Assembly: GCA_019636015.1 (NCBI GenBank)
Contig: JAHBYJ010000001.1
Coordinates: 2,404,156 to 2,468,155 of the forward strand
Origin: Parvibaculaceae bacterium
GTDB lineage: Bacteria; Pseudomonadota; Alphaproteobacteria; Parvibaculales; Parvibaculaceae
Length of the DNA: 64,000 nucleotides
Reading direction: 5' to 3'
Shown here: positions 17,574 to 26,124 of the stretch, piece by piece
Position numbering within the stretch: position 1 is the first letter of the stretch
Layout: every line of letters begins with the position of its first letter
Notes under the pieces: model-generated
Told to the model about the DNA's origin: nothing
Databases searched by the model: none
What the model saw: only the letters and a program-made list of their open reading frames with translations
Made by a program: the position numbers and the translations under genes

Positions 17574-18748
17574 TCGACAATTATCCGAGCGTCACCGGCA
17601 ACTGGAACTTCCCGACCAAGATCCGCTTCGGCGCGGGCCGCATCAAGGAACTCGCCGAAGCCTGCGGCGCGGCGGGCATCGAGCGTCCGCTCCTCGTCAC
17701 CGACCCGGGGCTGAAGCCCCTGCCGATGATCGCGGAAGCGCTGGCGCTCCTTGAAAAGAACGGCCTTGCCGCCGCGGTTTTCGCGGATGTTCATCCAAAC
17801 CCCGTCGGCGCCGATGTGGAGCTGGGCCTGAAGGCCTTCGCCCGCGGCAAGCATGACGGCGTGATCGTTTTCGGCGGCGGCAGCGCCATGGATGCGGGCA
17901 AGGCGATTGCCTTCATGTCCGGCCAGACGCGGCCCATGTGGGACTATGAAGACCGCGAGGACTGGTGGACGCGCGCAGACCCGAAAGGCATCGCGCCCGT
18001 CATCGCCGTGCCGACCACGGCAGGCACGGGCTCCGAAGTCGGCCGCGCCGCCGTCATCACCGATGAGAGCGACCACACGAAGAAGATCATCTTCCACCCG
18101 AAGATGATGCCGGTCGATGTGATCGCGGACCCGGAACTCACCATCGGCCTGCCGCCGCATATCACGGCGGCCACGGGCATGGATGCGCTGTCCCACAGCC
18201 TCGAAGCCTTCTGCTCGCCCTCCTGGCACCCGCTGGCGCAAGGCGTGGCGCTTGAAGGCATGCGGCTCTGCAAGGAATGGCTCCCGGAAGCGACGAAGCG
18301 CGGCAGCAATGTGGATGCCCGCGCCTTCATGATGGCCGCCTCCTCCATGGGCGCGACCGCCTTCCAGAAAGGTCTTGGCTCCATGCATGCGATGAGCCAT
18401 CCCTGCTCCTCGCTGCGCGGCACGCATCACGGCCTAACCAATGCCGTGGTGATGCCCTATGTGCTCGTCCACAACAAGAAGGCGGTTGAGGAAAAGCTCA
18501 CCGCAGCGGCGCGCTATCTCGGCCTCAAGGACCAGAGCTTCAACGGCTTTGTGGATTGGGTTCTCGCGCTTCGCGAGGAAGTGGGCATTCCGCACACGCT
18601 GAAGGAAATCGGCGTCGATACCGATGTCATCCCGGAAGCGGCGCCCATGGCGCTCGAAGATCCCTGCACCGGCGGCAACCCCCTGCCCATGACGCGCGGC
18701 GAATACGAAACGCTCTACGCCAAGGCGATCGAAGGCAAGCTCGCCTGA
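17570..18748 (+). CDS. Iron-containing (group III) alcohol dehydrogenase
   Basis: A 392-residue Fe-dependent alcohol dehydrogenase. The NAD-binding GGGSAMDAGKAIAF motif lies near residue 103 and the metal region contains HSLEAF, SMHAMSHPCSSL and GTHHGLTN, supplying the expected Asp/His ligands. It would interconvert an alcohol and the aldehyde handled by the adjacent ALDH. It is the third gene of the coupled cassette that starts at 14815. No obvious terminator hairpin follows; the small minus-strand gene begins immediately beyond its stop. Confidence 0.92.
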   Translation: MIDNYPSVTGNWNFPTKIRFGAGRIKELAEACGAAGIERPLLVTDPGLKPLPMIAEALALLEKNGLAAAVFADVHPNPVGADVELGLKAFARGKHDGVIVFGGGSAMDAGKAIAFMSGQTRPMWDYEDREDWWTRADPKGIAPVIAVPTTAGTGSEVGRAAVITDESDHTKKIIFHPKMMPVDVIADPELTIGLPPHITAATGMDALSHSLEAFCSPSWHPLAQGVALEGMRLCKEWLPEATKRGSNVDARAFMMAASSMGATAFQKGLGSMHAMSHPCSSLRGTHHGLTNAVVMPYVLVHNKKAVEEKLTAAARYLGLKDQSFNGFVDWVLALREEVGIPHTLKEIGVDTDVIPEAAPMALEDPCTGGNPLPMTRGEYETLYAKAIEGKLA

Positions 18749-19048
18749 TCAGTTCGGACCGCCCGGCTGCCAGCGCCCGTCGGAATCATATCCGCCGGGC
18801 CGGTAGCCGCGCGGGCGCCCGTCGGGGCCCGTCGGCGGCGGCCCGCCATCCTTGTAGTACGGGCGGACCCACACGCCATTCTCGCCTGCATGGCCGGGCA
18901 CGAAAATCCGCGGCTGCTCGACCTTGGGCGACGGATTTTCCTGAGCGCGAAGCTCGGGAACTTTCGGCGACGTCGCCCGGTTCTCCTGCGCCAGCGCGGC
19001 AACAGGCAGAAGAAGGACAAACGCCGTCATGGCCCCAATGGTTTTCAT
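18749..19048 (-). CDS. Small exported Pro/Gly-rich hypothetical protein
   Basis: A 99-residue protein with a clear signal peptide (MKTIGAMTAFVLLLPVAALAQ, cleavage after ALA). The mature part is Pro/Gly/Arg-rich with a GENGVWVRPYYKDGGPPPTG segment and a GYRPGGYDSDG tail. I recognise no family. The ATG at 19048 is chosen for the signal peptide; the frame is open further upstream without similarity. The gene is divergent from panC (97-base spacing) and its stop abuts the stop of the alcohol dehydrogenase. Confidence 0.65.
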   Translation of the reverse strand: MKTIGAMTAFVLLLPVAALAQENRATSPKVPELRAQENPSPKVEQPRIFVPGHAGENGVWVRPYYKDGGPPPTGPDGRPRGYRPGGYDSDGRWQPGGPN

Positions 19049-19145
19049 GACAGTGATATAGGCATGGGCGGGCGGGTTTTCGAGACCGATTGAGTTCGAG
19101 GCCCCCTGCCGGTATCTTCCGCGCGATTTTCCGGGGAGACCGCCC

Positions 19146-20012
19146 ATGCCGCTCGACACGACAAGCTATGCCGTTCCCGTCGCCCGCAGCGCCGCCGCTC
19201 TGCGCGAGGCCGTTGCCGAATGGTGCCGCCAGGGGCTCAGCGTGGCGCTGGTGCCGACCATGGGCGCGCTGCATGACGGCCATCTATCCCTCGTCGATCT
19301 CGGCCGCGAAAAGGCCGACCGCGTCATCGTCTCGATCTTCGTGAACCCGACGCAGTTCGCGCCGCATGAGGATTTCTCAGCCTATCCCCGCACCGAGGCG
19401 GCGGATGCCGCCCGCCTCGAAGGCAAGGCGCATCTCATCTTCGCGCCGGATGCGACGGACATGTATCCGCAAGGCTTCTCAACCACCATCTCGCTCACCG
19501 GCGTCACCGAACCGCTCGAAGGCACATTCCGGCCGACGCATTTCGCGGGCGTTGCCACCGTCGTGGCGAAGCTCATCCTGCGCGCCATGCCGGATGTCGC
19601 GATCTTCGGCGAAAAGGACTGGCAGCAGCTCATGGTGATCCGCCGCATGGTGGAAGACCTCGACATTCCTGTCGAAATCCTCGGCGGTGCCATCATGCGC
19701 GAGACGGACGGCCTCGCCATGTCGTCGCGCAACGTCTACCTCTCGGCCGACGAGCGCAAAGCCGCAGGCCAGCTCAACGTGATCCTGCGCGAGACGGCAG
19801 CAAGCGTTGCGAAAGGCGCGAGGATTTCGAACGCGACGGCGAAAGGCGGCAAGCGCATTCTCGCACTCGGCTTCGACAAGCTCGACTATCTCGAAATCCG
19901 CGATGCGGCCTCGCTCGCCGCCTTTGCCGAGGACAGGCCCACGAGTCCCGCCCGTATCCTCGTCGCCGCGAAGATCGGCAAGACCCGCCTCATCGACAAT
20001 ATGCCGGTCTGA
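19146..20012 (+). CDS. panC: Pantoate--beta-alanine ligase (pantothenate synthetase)
   Basis: A 288-residue enzyme that joins pantoate and beta-alanine with ATP to give pantothenate, the CoA precursor. The HIGH-like signature is in PTMGALHDGHLSLV (about residues 38-51), followed by IFVNPTQFAPHEDFSAYPRT, the FGEKDWQQL motif and the KMSKS-like MSSRNVYLS. Length is normal. panB and panD are not adjacent. The ATG at 19146 has GGGGAG upstream. Confidence 0.96.
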   Translation: MPLDTTSYAVPVARSAAALREAVAEWCRQGLSVALVPTMGALHDGHLSLVDLGREKADRVIVSIFVNPTQFAPHEDFSAYPRTEAADAARLEGKAHLIFAPDATDMYPQGFSTTISLTGVTEPLEGTFRPTHFAGVATVVAKLILRAMPDVAIFGEKDWQQLMVIRRMVEDLDIPVEILGGAIMRETDGLAMSSRNVYLSADERKAAGQLNVILRETAASVAKGARISNATAKGGKRILALGFDKLDYLEIRDAASLAAFAEDRPTSPARILVAAKIGKTRLIDNMPV

Positions 20013-20018
20013 CCCGGC

Positions 20019-20912
20019 TCAGAGATGGGCCATGAACCAGTCGCGCTGCACGGGCGCCGACATCTTGAACATGTCGCCCGTATAGGCCTGGAAATGCCCG
20101 CAAGGCAGCGCGAGGAACTTCTTGGGCTCCAGCGCCGTCTCATAGGCGGCAGCCGTCATGTCGTAAGGCGTGAGATGGTCTTCAAGCGCCGCCACCATGA
20201 GCAAGGGCGTCGGCGAAATGCGGTGTATATGGATGCCCGGCTCATACTCGGTGAAAAGTTCGACGGAATGAACCGTCACCTCGTTTTCCCATTTCGTTGA
20301 ATTCGACCGCGTGAATTCGGTGAAGAACTCATAGGTATCCGCCGTGGGCAAGGCGGCCGGCTCACCCTCCGGCGCCGCCACGGGAATCCGCGCGCCAGGC
20401 TCGCCGCGCATCCGCGCCGCACGGTCCGCCTCGAAGCCCGCGCGAAGCCCCTTCCAGTGATCGCCGCGAATGAGCCGCCGCGCCGTCTCGAGCCCCGCGA
20501 CGAGCGGCACCTGCGACACGACGCATTTCACGCGCCGGTCGATCGCCGCCACGACCAGCACATGCGCGCCCGAATAGCTCGCCCCCCAGATGCCGATCCG
20601 GTCAGGATCGACCTCGGGCATCGACTGAACATGCGTGATCGCATCGCGGTAGCCATCGATCTGCTGGCGCGGGTCGATATGGCCGCGCGGTGCGCCATCG
20701 CTGTCGCCGAGATTGCGATGGTCATAGACGAGAACGCCGATGCCCGCTTCCGCGAAAAAACCAGCGAAATCGCCGAGATACATTTCCTTCACGGCGGAAA
20801 AGCCATGCGCCATGACGATGGCAGGCGCTGGCCCCGTCACGCCCTTCGCGGGATAGAACCATCCGCGCAGCGTCACCCCGTCTTCGGTCTTGAATTCGAT
20901 ATCGCGGCGCAT
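20019..20912 (-). CDS. Alpha/beta hydrolase
   Basis: A 297-residue cytosolic alpha/beta-hydrolase of the DUF-type 'dienelactone/X-Pro peptidase-like' group. The oxyanion segment IVMAHGFSAVKEMYL precedes a nucleophile elbow GIWGASYSG (GxSYxG pattern, as in CocE/PepX relatives). A DHLTPYD Asp and a CGHFQAYTG His near the C-terminus complete a likely Ser-Asp-His triad. The start at 20912 has GGGAGGGC upstream. Substrate unknown. It converges on panC with a 6-base gap. Confidence 0.85.
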   Translation of the reverse strand: MRRDIEFKTEDGVTLRGWFYPAKGVTGPAPAIVMAHGFSAVKEMYLGDFAGFFAEAGIGVLVYDHRNLGDSDGAPRGHIDPRQQIDGYRDAITHVQSMPEVDPDRIGIWGASYSGAHVLVVAAIDRRVKCVVSQVPLVAGLETARRLIRGDHWKGLRAGFEADRAARMRGEPGARIPVAAPEGEPAALPTADTYEFFTEFTRSNSTKWENEVTVHSVELFTEYEPGIHIHRISPTPLLMVAALEDHLTPYDMTAAAYETALEPKKFLALPCGHFQAYTGDMFKMSAPVQRDWFMAHL

Positions 20913-20979
20913 AAGCCCTCCCGTTTTCAGCAAGCGCAGCACATCCTGCCGCGCCTGTCACCCGCACTTTCGGGCGGGA

Positions 20980-21414
20980 TCAGAGGAGGCCCAGCTCTTC
21001 GAGCTCGCGGCGCATTTCGTCGGGCATGTCCTGATCCGCCTCGCCCTTCTTCACGTCGGCGGGCGCATCCTTCGCGTCGAGATAGCGCCAGCCCTGAAAG
21101 GGCCTACGCTCCTGACGCCGCGTGGCAACGATCTCCTTGTCAAGTAGAAGGCGGCAACGGCCGATGCCCTCGCCATCCGTGAAGGGTTCGATGCCGATAA
21201 GCTTCTGGCGGCAGCGGATGACACCCTTCATCACCCAGTAGAGCGAGCCGCCCGCGAGCAGTTCATCCGCCCGCTTCGGCGTCATGCGCGTCACATGGGC
21301 GAGCACCTGCGGTTGCTTCAGCCGCTTCTTCTCGGCAAGGCGCTCCGCCTGCCAGTTCGCGAGATCGGCAATATCGTCGGCACCGACGCACAGCTTTACG
21401 AGATGGACCGTCAA
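20980..21414 (-). CDS. DUF1489 family protein
   Basis: A 144-residue protein matching the alphaproteobacterial DUF1489 family from MTVHLVKLCVG through HVTRMTPKRADELLAGGSLYWV and GIEPFTD. No function is established for the family. It starts at TTG (21412-21414), overlapping the mccA stop TGA by TTGA, so it is translated with the biotin carboxylase subunit. Residues 118-144 form an acidic, Glu-rich tail. Its coupling with MCC is the only functional hint. Confidence 0.82.
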   Translation of the reverse strand: MTVHLVKLCVGADDIADLANWQAERLAEKKRLKQPQVLAHVTRMTPKRADELLAGGSLYWVMKGVIRCRQKLIGIEPFTDGEGIGRCRLLLDKEIVATRRQERRPFQGWRYLDAKDAPADVKKGEADQDMPDEMRRELEELGLL

Positions 21415-23429
21415 CCTTCCGCCTCTTCGAAGGAAACAAGCACGGCGCCCGCTTCCACCTGGTCGCCGACGCCAACATGGACCGACGCGATCACCGTGTC
21501 CATGCCGGCGGCAAGCGTTTGTTCCATCTTCATTGCTTCCATCACGACAAGCGGCGCGCCCTTGCGCACCTTCGCGCCCGGCTCCGCCAGCACCTGCACG
21601 ATCTTGCCCGGCATGGGCGATTTCAGCGCACCGGCATCCGCGTCCGAAGCCACATCGACGTCAAGCGGATCGGCCATGCCGAATTCGGTCGCAATGCCCT
21701 CATGGATCAGGATGAAACCCGATCCCTTCGTGACGCAGGACGCCGTCACGCGCACGCCGTCCACCGTGGCCGTCAGCGCGCCGTCAGCACCGAGAGACGC
21801 GGCAATGCCAATGCTGTCCTCGCCCGCTCCGGCGATGCGCCATCCCTCTCCCTCCGGCGTCGCCGTCAGCCCGGCTTCCTCACCGGAAACATTAAACTTC
21901 AATATCTCGCTGCGCCGCCCGCCCGGCACCCAGCCGTCATTCGCCGCCCATGGCGAATGGGGCTCGGCGCTTGCCGCCTGTGCCTTCTGCCGCTCCATCC
22001 CGCGCATCAGCAGATGCGCCGCCGTGCCGAGCGCGAGCATGCGCGGCGATGCGCCGGTCGCGGGCACGAGTTCGGCGAGATGCCGGTCGATGAAGCCCGT
22101 ATCGATATCGCCTTTCAGGAAGGCGTCGTGGCCTACCGCATTGATGAGGAACCCGAGATTGGTCCTCGGCCCCGCCACTTCCATACCCGTCAGGAATTGC
22201 CTGAGAGTCCGGAGCGCCTGAAGCCGCGTCTCGCCATGCGCGATGATCTTGCCGATCATCGGATCGTAGAACATCGTCACTTCATCGCCCTCGCGCACGC
22301 CCATATCGGTGCGGACATGCGGCATGTTCATGGGCATGCGCAACCGCGAGAGCCAGCCCGTGGAAGGGAAGAAGTTCTTTGCCGGGTCTTCGGCATAAAG
22401 CCGCACCTCGACCGCATGGCCCCTGAGCGGCACCTTGTCCTGCGTCAGCGGCAGATGCTCGCCCGCCGCCACGCGCAACTGCCACTCCACTAGATCCTGG
22501 CCCGAGATCGCCTCCGTCACCGGATGCTCGACCTGAAGGCGCGTGTTCATTTCCATGAACCAGAAGCCATCGGGCTTCAGCCCCTCCGACGCATCGGCGA
22601 TGAACTCGACCGTGCCCGCACCGCGATAGCCGATGGCCTTGGCGGCTGCCACCGCCGCCTCGCCCATCGCCTTGCGCATCTCGGACGGCATGCCGGGCGC
22701 AGGCGCTTCCTCCACTACCTTCTGGTGGCGCCGCTGCAGCGAGCAGTCGCGCTCGTAAAGCGAGACGGCCTGTCCATGACTGTCGGCAAAGACCTGGATT
22801 TCGATATGCCGGGGCCGCGCGACATATTTCTCGACCAGCACGCGCTCATCGCCGAAGGCCGCGCCCGCCTCGCGCTGCGCGCTTTTCAACTCCTTCTCGA
22901 GATCGTCAGGCGTGTTCACGCGGCGCATGCCCTTGCCACCGCCGCCCGCCACCGCCTTGATGAGAACGGGATAGCCGATCTCCTTCGCCCGCTCGGCGAG
23001 GAAACCCGCATCCTGATTGTCGCCGTGATAGCCGGGCACCACGGGCACGCCCGCCTTCTCCATCAGCGCCTTGGCGGCATCCTTCAGCCCCATCGCGCGA
23101 ATGGCGCTGGCCGGCGGCCCCACGAAGATGAGCCCCGCCTTCTCGCAGGCTTCCGCAAAGCCTGCATTCTCGGAGAGAAAGCCGTAACCCGGATGCACGG
23201 CATCTGCGCCGGCACGCTTGCAGGCATCGAGAATGGCATCGGCGCGCAGGTAGCTCTCGGCCGCCGCCGCCCCGCCGATGCAGTAGGCCTCATCCGCTTC
23301 CGCGACGTGATAGGCATTGGCGTCGGCTTCCGAATAGACCGCGATGGTGCGAAGCCCCATCCGCCGCGCCGTGCGAATGACGCGAACGGCAATCTCGCCG
23401 CGATTGGCAATGAGAAGGGATTTGAACAT
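21411..23429 (-). CDS. mccA: Methylcrotonyl-CoA carboxylase biotin-containing subunit
   Basis: A 672-residue biotin-dependent carboxylase alpha subunit: biotin carboxylase domain (about 1-450, starting MFKSLLIANRGEIAVRVIRT, with a glycine-rich GGGGKGMRRV ATP grasp loop and MEMNTRLQVEHPVTE), a linker, and a C-terminal biotinyl domain with the biotinylated Lys in MEAMKMEQ. It is assigned to MCC, not PCC or ACC, because the adjacent carboxyltransferase is MccB-like. MCC carboxylates 3-methylcrotonyl-CoA in leucine degradation. The start at 23429 is fixed by family similarity. mccB ends 11 bases upstream. Confidence 0.9.
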   Translation of the reverse strand: MFKSLLIANRGEIAVRVIRTARRMGLRTIAVYSEADANAYHVAEADEAYCIGGAAAAESYLRADAILDACKRAGADAVHPGYGFLSENAGFAEACEKAGLIFVGPPASAIRAMGLKDAAKALMEKAGVPVVPGYHGDNQDAGFLAERAKEIGYPVLIKAVAGGGGKGMRRVNTPDDLEKELKSAQREAGAAFGDERVLVEKYVARPRHIEIQVFADSHGQAVSLYERDCSLQRRHQKVVEEAPAPGMPSEMRKAMGEAAVAAAKAIGYRGAGTVEFIADASEGLKPDGFWFMEMNTRLQVEHPVTEAISGQDLVEWQLRVAAGEHLPLTQDKVPLRGHAVEVRLYAEDPAKNFFPSTGWLSRLRMPMNMPHVRTDMGVREGDEVTMFYDPMIGKIIAHGETRLQALRTLRQFLTGMEVAGPRTNLGFLINAVGHDAFLKGDIDTGFIDRHLAELVPATGASPRMLALGTAAHLLMRGMERQKAQAASAEPHSPWAANDGWVPGGRRSEILKFNVSGEEAGLTATPEGEGWRIAGAGEDSIGIAASLGADGALTATVDGVRVTASCVTKGSGFILIHEGIATEFGMADPLDVDVASDADAGALKSPMPGKIVQVLAEPGAKVRKGAPLVVMEAMKMEQTLAAGMDTVIASVHVGVGDQVEAGAVLVSFEEAEG

Positions 23430-23440
23430 CTGGTTTCCCC

Positions 23441-25042
23441 TCACATCCGGAAGACGCCGAACTGCGTCTCCGGTATTTCGGCGTTGAGCGTGGCGGAAAA
23501 GGCGAGCGCGAGGACGCGCCGCGTTTCGGAGGGCGCGATGATGCCGTCATCCCAGAGCCGCGCCGTCGCGAAATAGGGATGCCCTTCCTCCTCATATTGC
23601 GCACGGATCGGCGCCTTGAAGGCATCCGCCTCCTCCGGCGTCCATTTTTCGGCGTCGCGATGCACCGTCGCAAGCACGCTGGCCGCCTGCTCGCCCCCCA
23701 TCACCGAAATGCGTGCATTGGGCCAGGTGAACAGGAAACGGGGCGAGTAAGCCCGGCCGCACATGCCGTAATTCCCCGCGCCATAGGAGCCGCCGATGAT
23801 GAGCGTTACCTTCGGCACATTGGCGGATGCCACCGCCGTCACGAGCTTCGCGCCATCCTTGGCAATGCCGCCCGTCTCATATTCGCGGCCCACCATGAAG
23901 CCCGCGATATTCTGCAGGAACAGGAGCGGCACCTTGCGCTGGCAGCACAGCTCGATGAAATGCGCGCCCTTGAGCGCCGATTCAGAAAACAGGATGCCGT
24001 TATTGGCGATGATGCCCACCGGCAGCCCGTGAATATGCGCAAAGCCGCAGACAAGCGTCGTGCCGTAAAGCTTCTTGAACTCGTCGAAATCCGAACCATC
24101 CACCAGCCGCGCGATAACCTCGCGCACGTCATACTGGATCGACAGCGCGTGCGGCACCACACCATCGAGCTCCACCATGTCGTAAAGCGGCGCGCACGGC
24201 TCGGCGAGCGGAATTGAAATCTGCTTCTTGCGGTTGAGCGTGCCCGCGATCTGGCGCGCAATGGCGAGCGCATGACGGTCGTCCATCGCGTAATGGTCGG
24301 TCACGCCGGATTTCCGCGAATGAACATCGGCGCCGCCGAGGTCTTCCGCCGAGACAATTTCGCCCGTCGCCGCCTTCACGAGCGGCGGCCCGCCGAGAAA
24401 GATCGTGCCCTGCTTGCGCACGATCACCGTCTCATCCGACATGGCGGGCACATAGGCGCCGCCCGCCGTGCAGGAGCCCATGACGACCGCGACCTGCGGA
24501 ATGCCCTTCGCGGACATGCGCGCCTGATTATAGAAGATGCGGCCGAAATGCTCCCGGTCCGGGAAAATCTCCGCCTGGTTCGGCAGGTTCGCGCCCCCCG
24601 AATCCACCAGATAGAAGCAGGGCAGATTGTTTTCGAGCGCGATTTCCTGCGCGCGCAGATGTTTTTTCACCGTGACGGGATAATAGGTCCCGCCCTTGAT
24701 CGTCGCATCGTTGCAGACGATCACGCATTCCTGCCCCGCGATGCGGCCAATACCGGTGATGATCCCCGCCCCGTTGATCGCCTCGCCATACATGCCATGC
24801 GCGGCCATCGGCGACAGTTCGAGAAAGGGTGTGCCGGGGTCGATCAGCCCGTAGACGCGATCGCGCGGCAGGAGCTTGCCCCGCGAGACATGCCGTTCGC
24901 GCGAGCGTTCGTCGCCGCCAAGCGCGGCCTTCGCCCGCTCCTCATCGAGCCGGGCGGTCAGCGCTGCCATCGCCTCCGCATTCTCCTTGTAGCGGGCATC
25001 GCGCGTATTGATATTCGTCTTGAGAACGGCCACGGCCTTCAC
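23441..25042 (-). CDS. mccB: Methylcrotonyl-CoA carboxylase carboxyltransferase subunit
   Basis: A 533-residue crotonase-fold carboxyltransferase typical of MCC beta: N-terminal [12 protein letters not shown], the [19 protein letters not shown] loop (diagnostic of MCC), [12 protein letters not shown] and the acyl-CoA pocket [12 protein letters not shown], then [15 protein letters not shown]. The start is GTG at 25042; another GTG at 25033, three codons later, has AAGG upstream and is equally possible. It leads the mccB-mccA-DUF1489 operon and is divergent from a TetR-family gene across 77 bases containing a palindrome. Confidence 0.93.
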   Translation of the reverse strand: MKAVAVLKTNINTRDARYKENAEAMAALTARLDEERAKAALGGDERSRERHVSRGKLLPRDRVYGLIDPGTPFLELSPMAAHGMYGEAINGAGIITGIGRIAGQECVIVCNDATIKGGTYYPVTVKKHLRAQEIALENNLPCFYLVDSGGANLPNQAEIFPDREHFGRIFYNQARMSAKGIPQVAVVMGSCTAGGAYVPAMSDETVIVRKQGTIFLGGPPLVKAATGEIVSAEDLGGADVHSRKSGVTDHYAMDDRHALAIARQIAGTLNRKKQISIPLAEPCAPLYDMVELDGVVPHALSIQYDVREVIARLVDGSDFDEFKKLYGTTLVCGFAHIHGLPVGIIANNGILFSESALKGAHFIELCCQRKVPLLFLQNIAGFMVGREYETGGIAKDGAKLVTAVASANVPKVTLIIGGSYGAGNYGMCGRAYSPRFLFTWPNARISVMGGEQAASVLATVHRDAEKWTPEEADAFKAPIRAQYEEEGHPYFATARLWDDGIIAPSETRRVLALAFSATLNAEIPETQFGVFRM

Positions 25043-25071
25043 CCCGGACTGGACTATTTATAAAAACGATC

Positions 25072-25083
25072 ATACGTTCGTAT
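25072..25083. promoter_or_regulatory. Palindromic operator in the mccB/tetR divergent region
   Basis: A perfect inverted repeat ATACGTTCGTAT lies 30 bases before the mccB start and 37 bases before the TetR start. It overlaps an AT-rich patch (TTTATAAAAA, 25057-25066) that could be a -10 for mccB. The position suits repression of both genes by the TetR-family product. Confidence 0.5.
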
Positions 25084-25119
25084 CCAGACCTGAGCAATAG
25101 CTCTATCGGGAGACCGCCT

Positions 25120-25710
25120 TTGGCACGAACGGCAGGTTCATCCGGCGAAAAGACCCTCGCCGCCATCCGCGAGGCGGGGCTCGACCTCATTCACTCCCAT
25201 GGCTATGAGGCGATGAGCCTCCGCCAGCTCGCCGCCCGCATCGGCCTCCAGCCGGGCTCCCTCTACAACCATATCGAGACGAAGCAGGACCTCCTCTTCG
25301 ACCTCATTCACAATCACATGGTGACGCTGCTTGCGAGCCTCGAAGAGGCGCTGGCAGGCATCGGCGATCCATTGGAGGCGCTCGAAGCCTTCATCGCCTT
25401 CCACCTCACCTATCATATCGAGCGCAAGCGCGAGGTCTTCATCGGCTCGTCGGAACTCCGTAGTCTTGAGCCGAAAAGCCGCCGGAAGATCGTGGCGCTC
25501 CGCCGCACTTATGAGGACCGGCTCTGCGCAATCCTCAAGCAAGGGGCGGGCCGCGGCCTGTTCAAAATTGAGGATGTGCGTGTCAGCGCCTATGCCATCC
25601 TCGCCATGCTGACCGGCATCTGCACATGGTACGATGCGAAAGGCCGCATCGGGCGGAAGAAGCTCATCGACATTCACACCCGCCTCGTTCTGCAGGGCGT
25701 GATGAAATGA
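25120..25710 (+). CDS. TetR/AcrR family transcriptional regulator
   Basis: A 196-residue regulator. Residues 12-55 are the TetR DNA-binding domain (TLAAIREAGLDLIHSHGYEAMSLRQLAARIGLQPGSLYNHIETK), and the rest is an all-helical ligand-binding domain. The start codon is TTG at 25120 with CGGGAG upstream; no ATG fits the family's N-terminus. Divergent from mccB, so likely a regulator of leucine/acyl-CoA catabolism responding to an acyl-CoA or related ligand. That role is inferred from position. Confidence 0.9.
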   Translation: MARTAGSSGEKTLAAIREAGLDLIHSHGYEAMSLRQLAARIGLQPGSLYNHIETKQDLLFDLIHNHMVTLLASLEEALAGIGDPLEALEAFIAFHLTYHIERKREVFIGSSELRSLEPKSRRKIVALRRTYEDRLCAILKQGAGRGLFKIEDVRVSAYAILAMLTGICTWYDAKGRIGRKKLIDIHTRLVLQGVMK

Positions 25711-25725
25711 CACCGGGAGGACAGC

Positions 25726-26124
25726 ATGGCTGATGCCGCACGCAAATTTCTCGACCGCTGGTATGCCTATGTCGAGAACCACGATCCAGCGCTGCTCGAT
25801 GCAATCGTCGCCGAAGACGCGATGATCTCATCCCCCGCATTCTACAAGCCCAAGGCATCGAAACCCTATGTGCTGGCGATCCTGAATGCCGTGCTGCAAG
25901 GCTTCGAGGATTTCACCTACACCAAGGAATGGGTGGACGGGAACGAGATTATCCTCGAATTCAATTCGCGCATCGGCGACACAAAGCTGAAAGGCATCGA
26001 CCGCATCACCGTGAATGAAGCTGGCCAGATCGCCCATATCGAAGTGCTGATCCGCCCGCTCAACGGTCTCATCGCCCTTGCCGAGCATGTGAAGAACGCG
26101 CTGACGACGGACGCCGCCGCTTAA
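25726..26124 (+). CDS. NTF2-like (SnoaL-fold) protein
   Basis: A 132-residue cone-shaped alpha+beta-barrel protein: an opening helix ARKFLDRWYAYVENHD, LLDAIVAEDAMISS, and later strands GNEIILEFNSRIGDTKLKGIDRI. Members are isomerases, hydrolases or ligand binders; the catalytic residues cannot be assigned. It begins 15 bases after the TetR stop with GGGAGGACAGC upstream, so is probably co-transcribed with the regulator. Its stop shares TTAA with the stop of the convergent thiolase gene. Confidence 0.8.
   Translation: MADAARKFLDRWYAYVENHDPALLDAIVAEDAMISSPAFYKPKASKPYVLAILNAVLQGFEDFTYTKEWVDGNEIILEFNSRIGDTKLKGIDRITVNEAGQIAHIEVLIRPLNGLIALAEHVKNALTTDAAA

Noticed and set aside
26121..26124. Overlapping stop codons of the NTF2-like and thiolase genes as a regulatory device
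   Set aside because: The shared TTAA is simply a compact convergent arrangement; no structure or motif beyond it suggests function.
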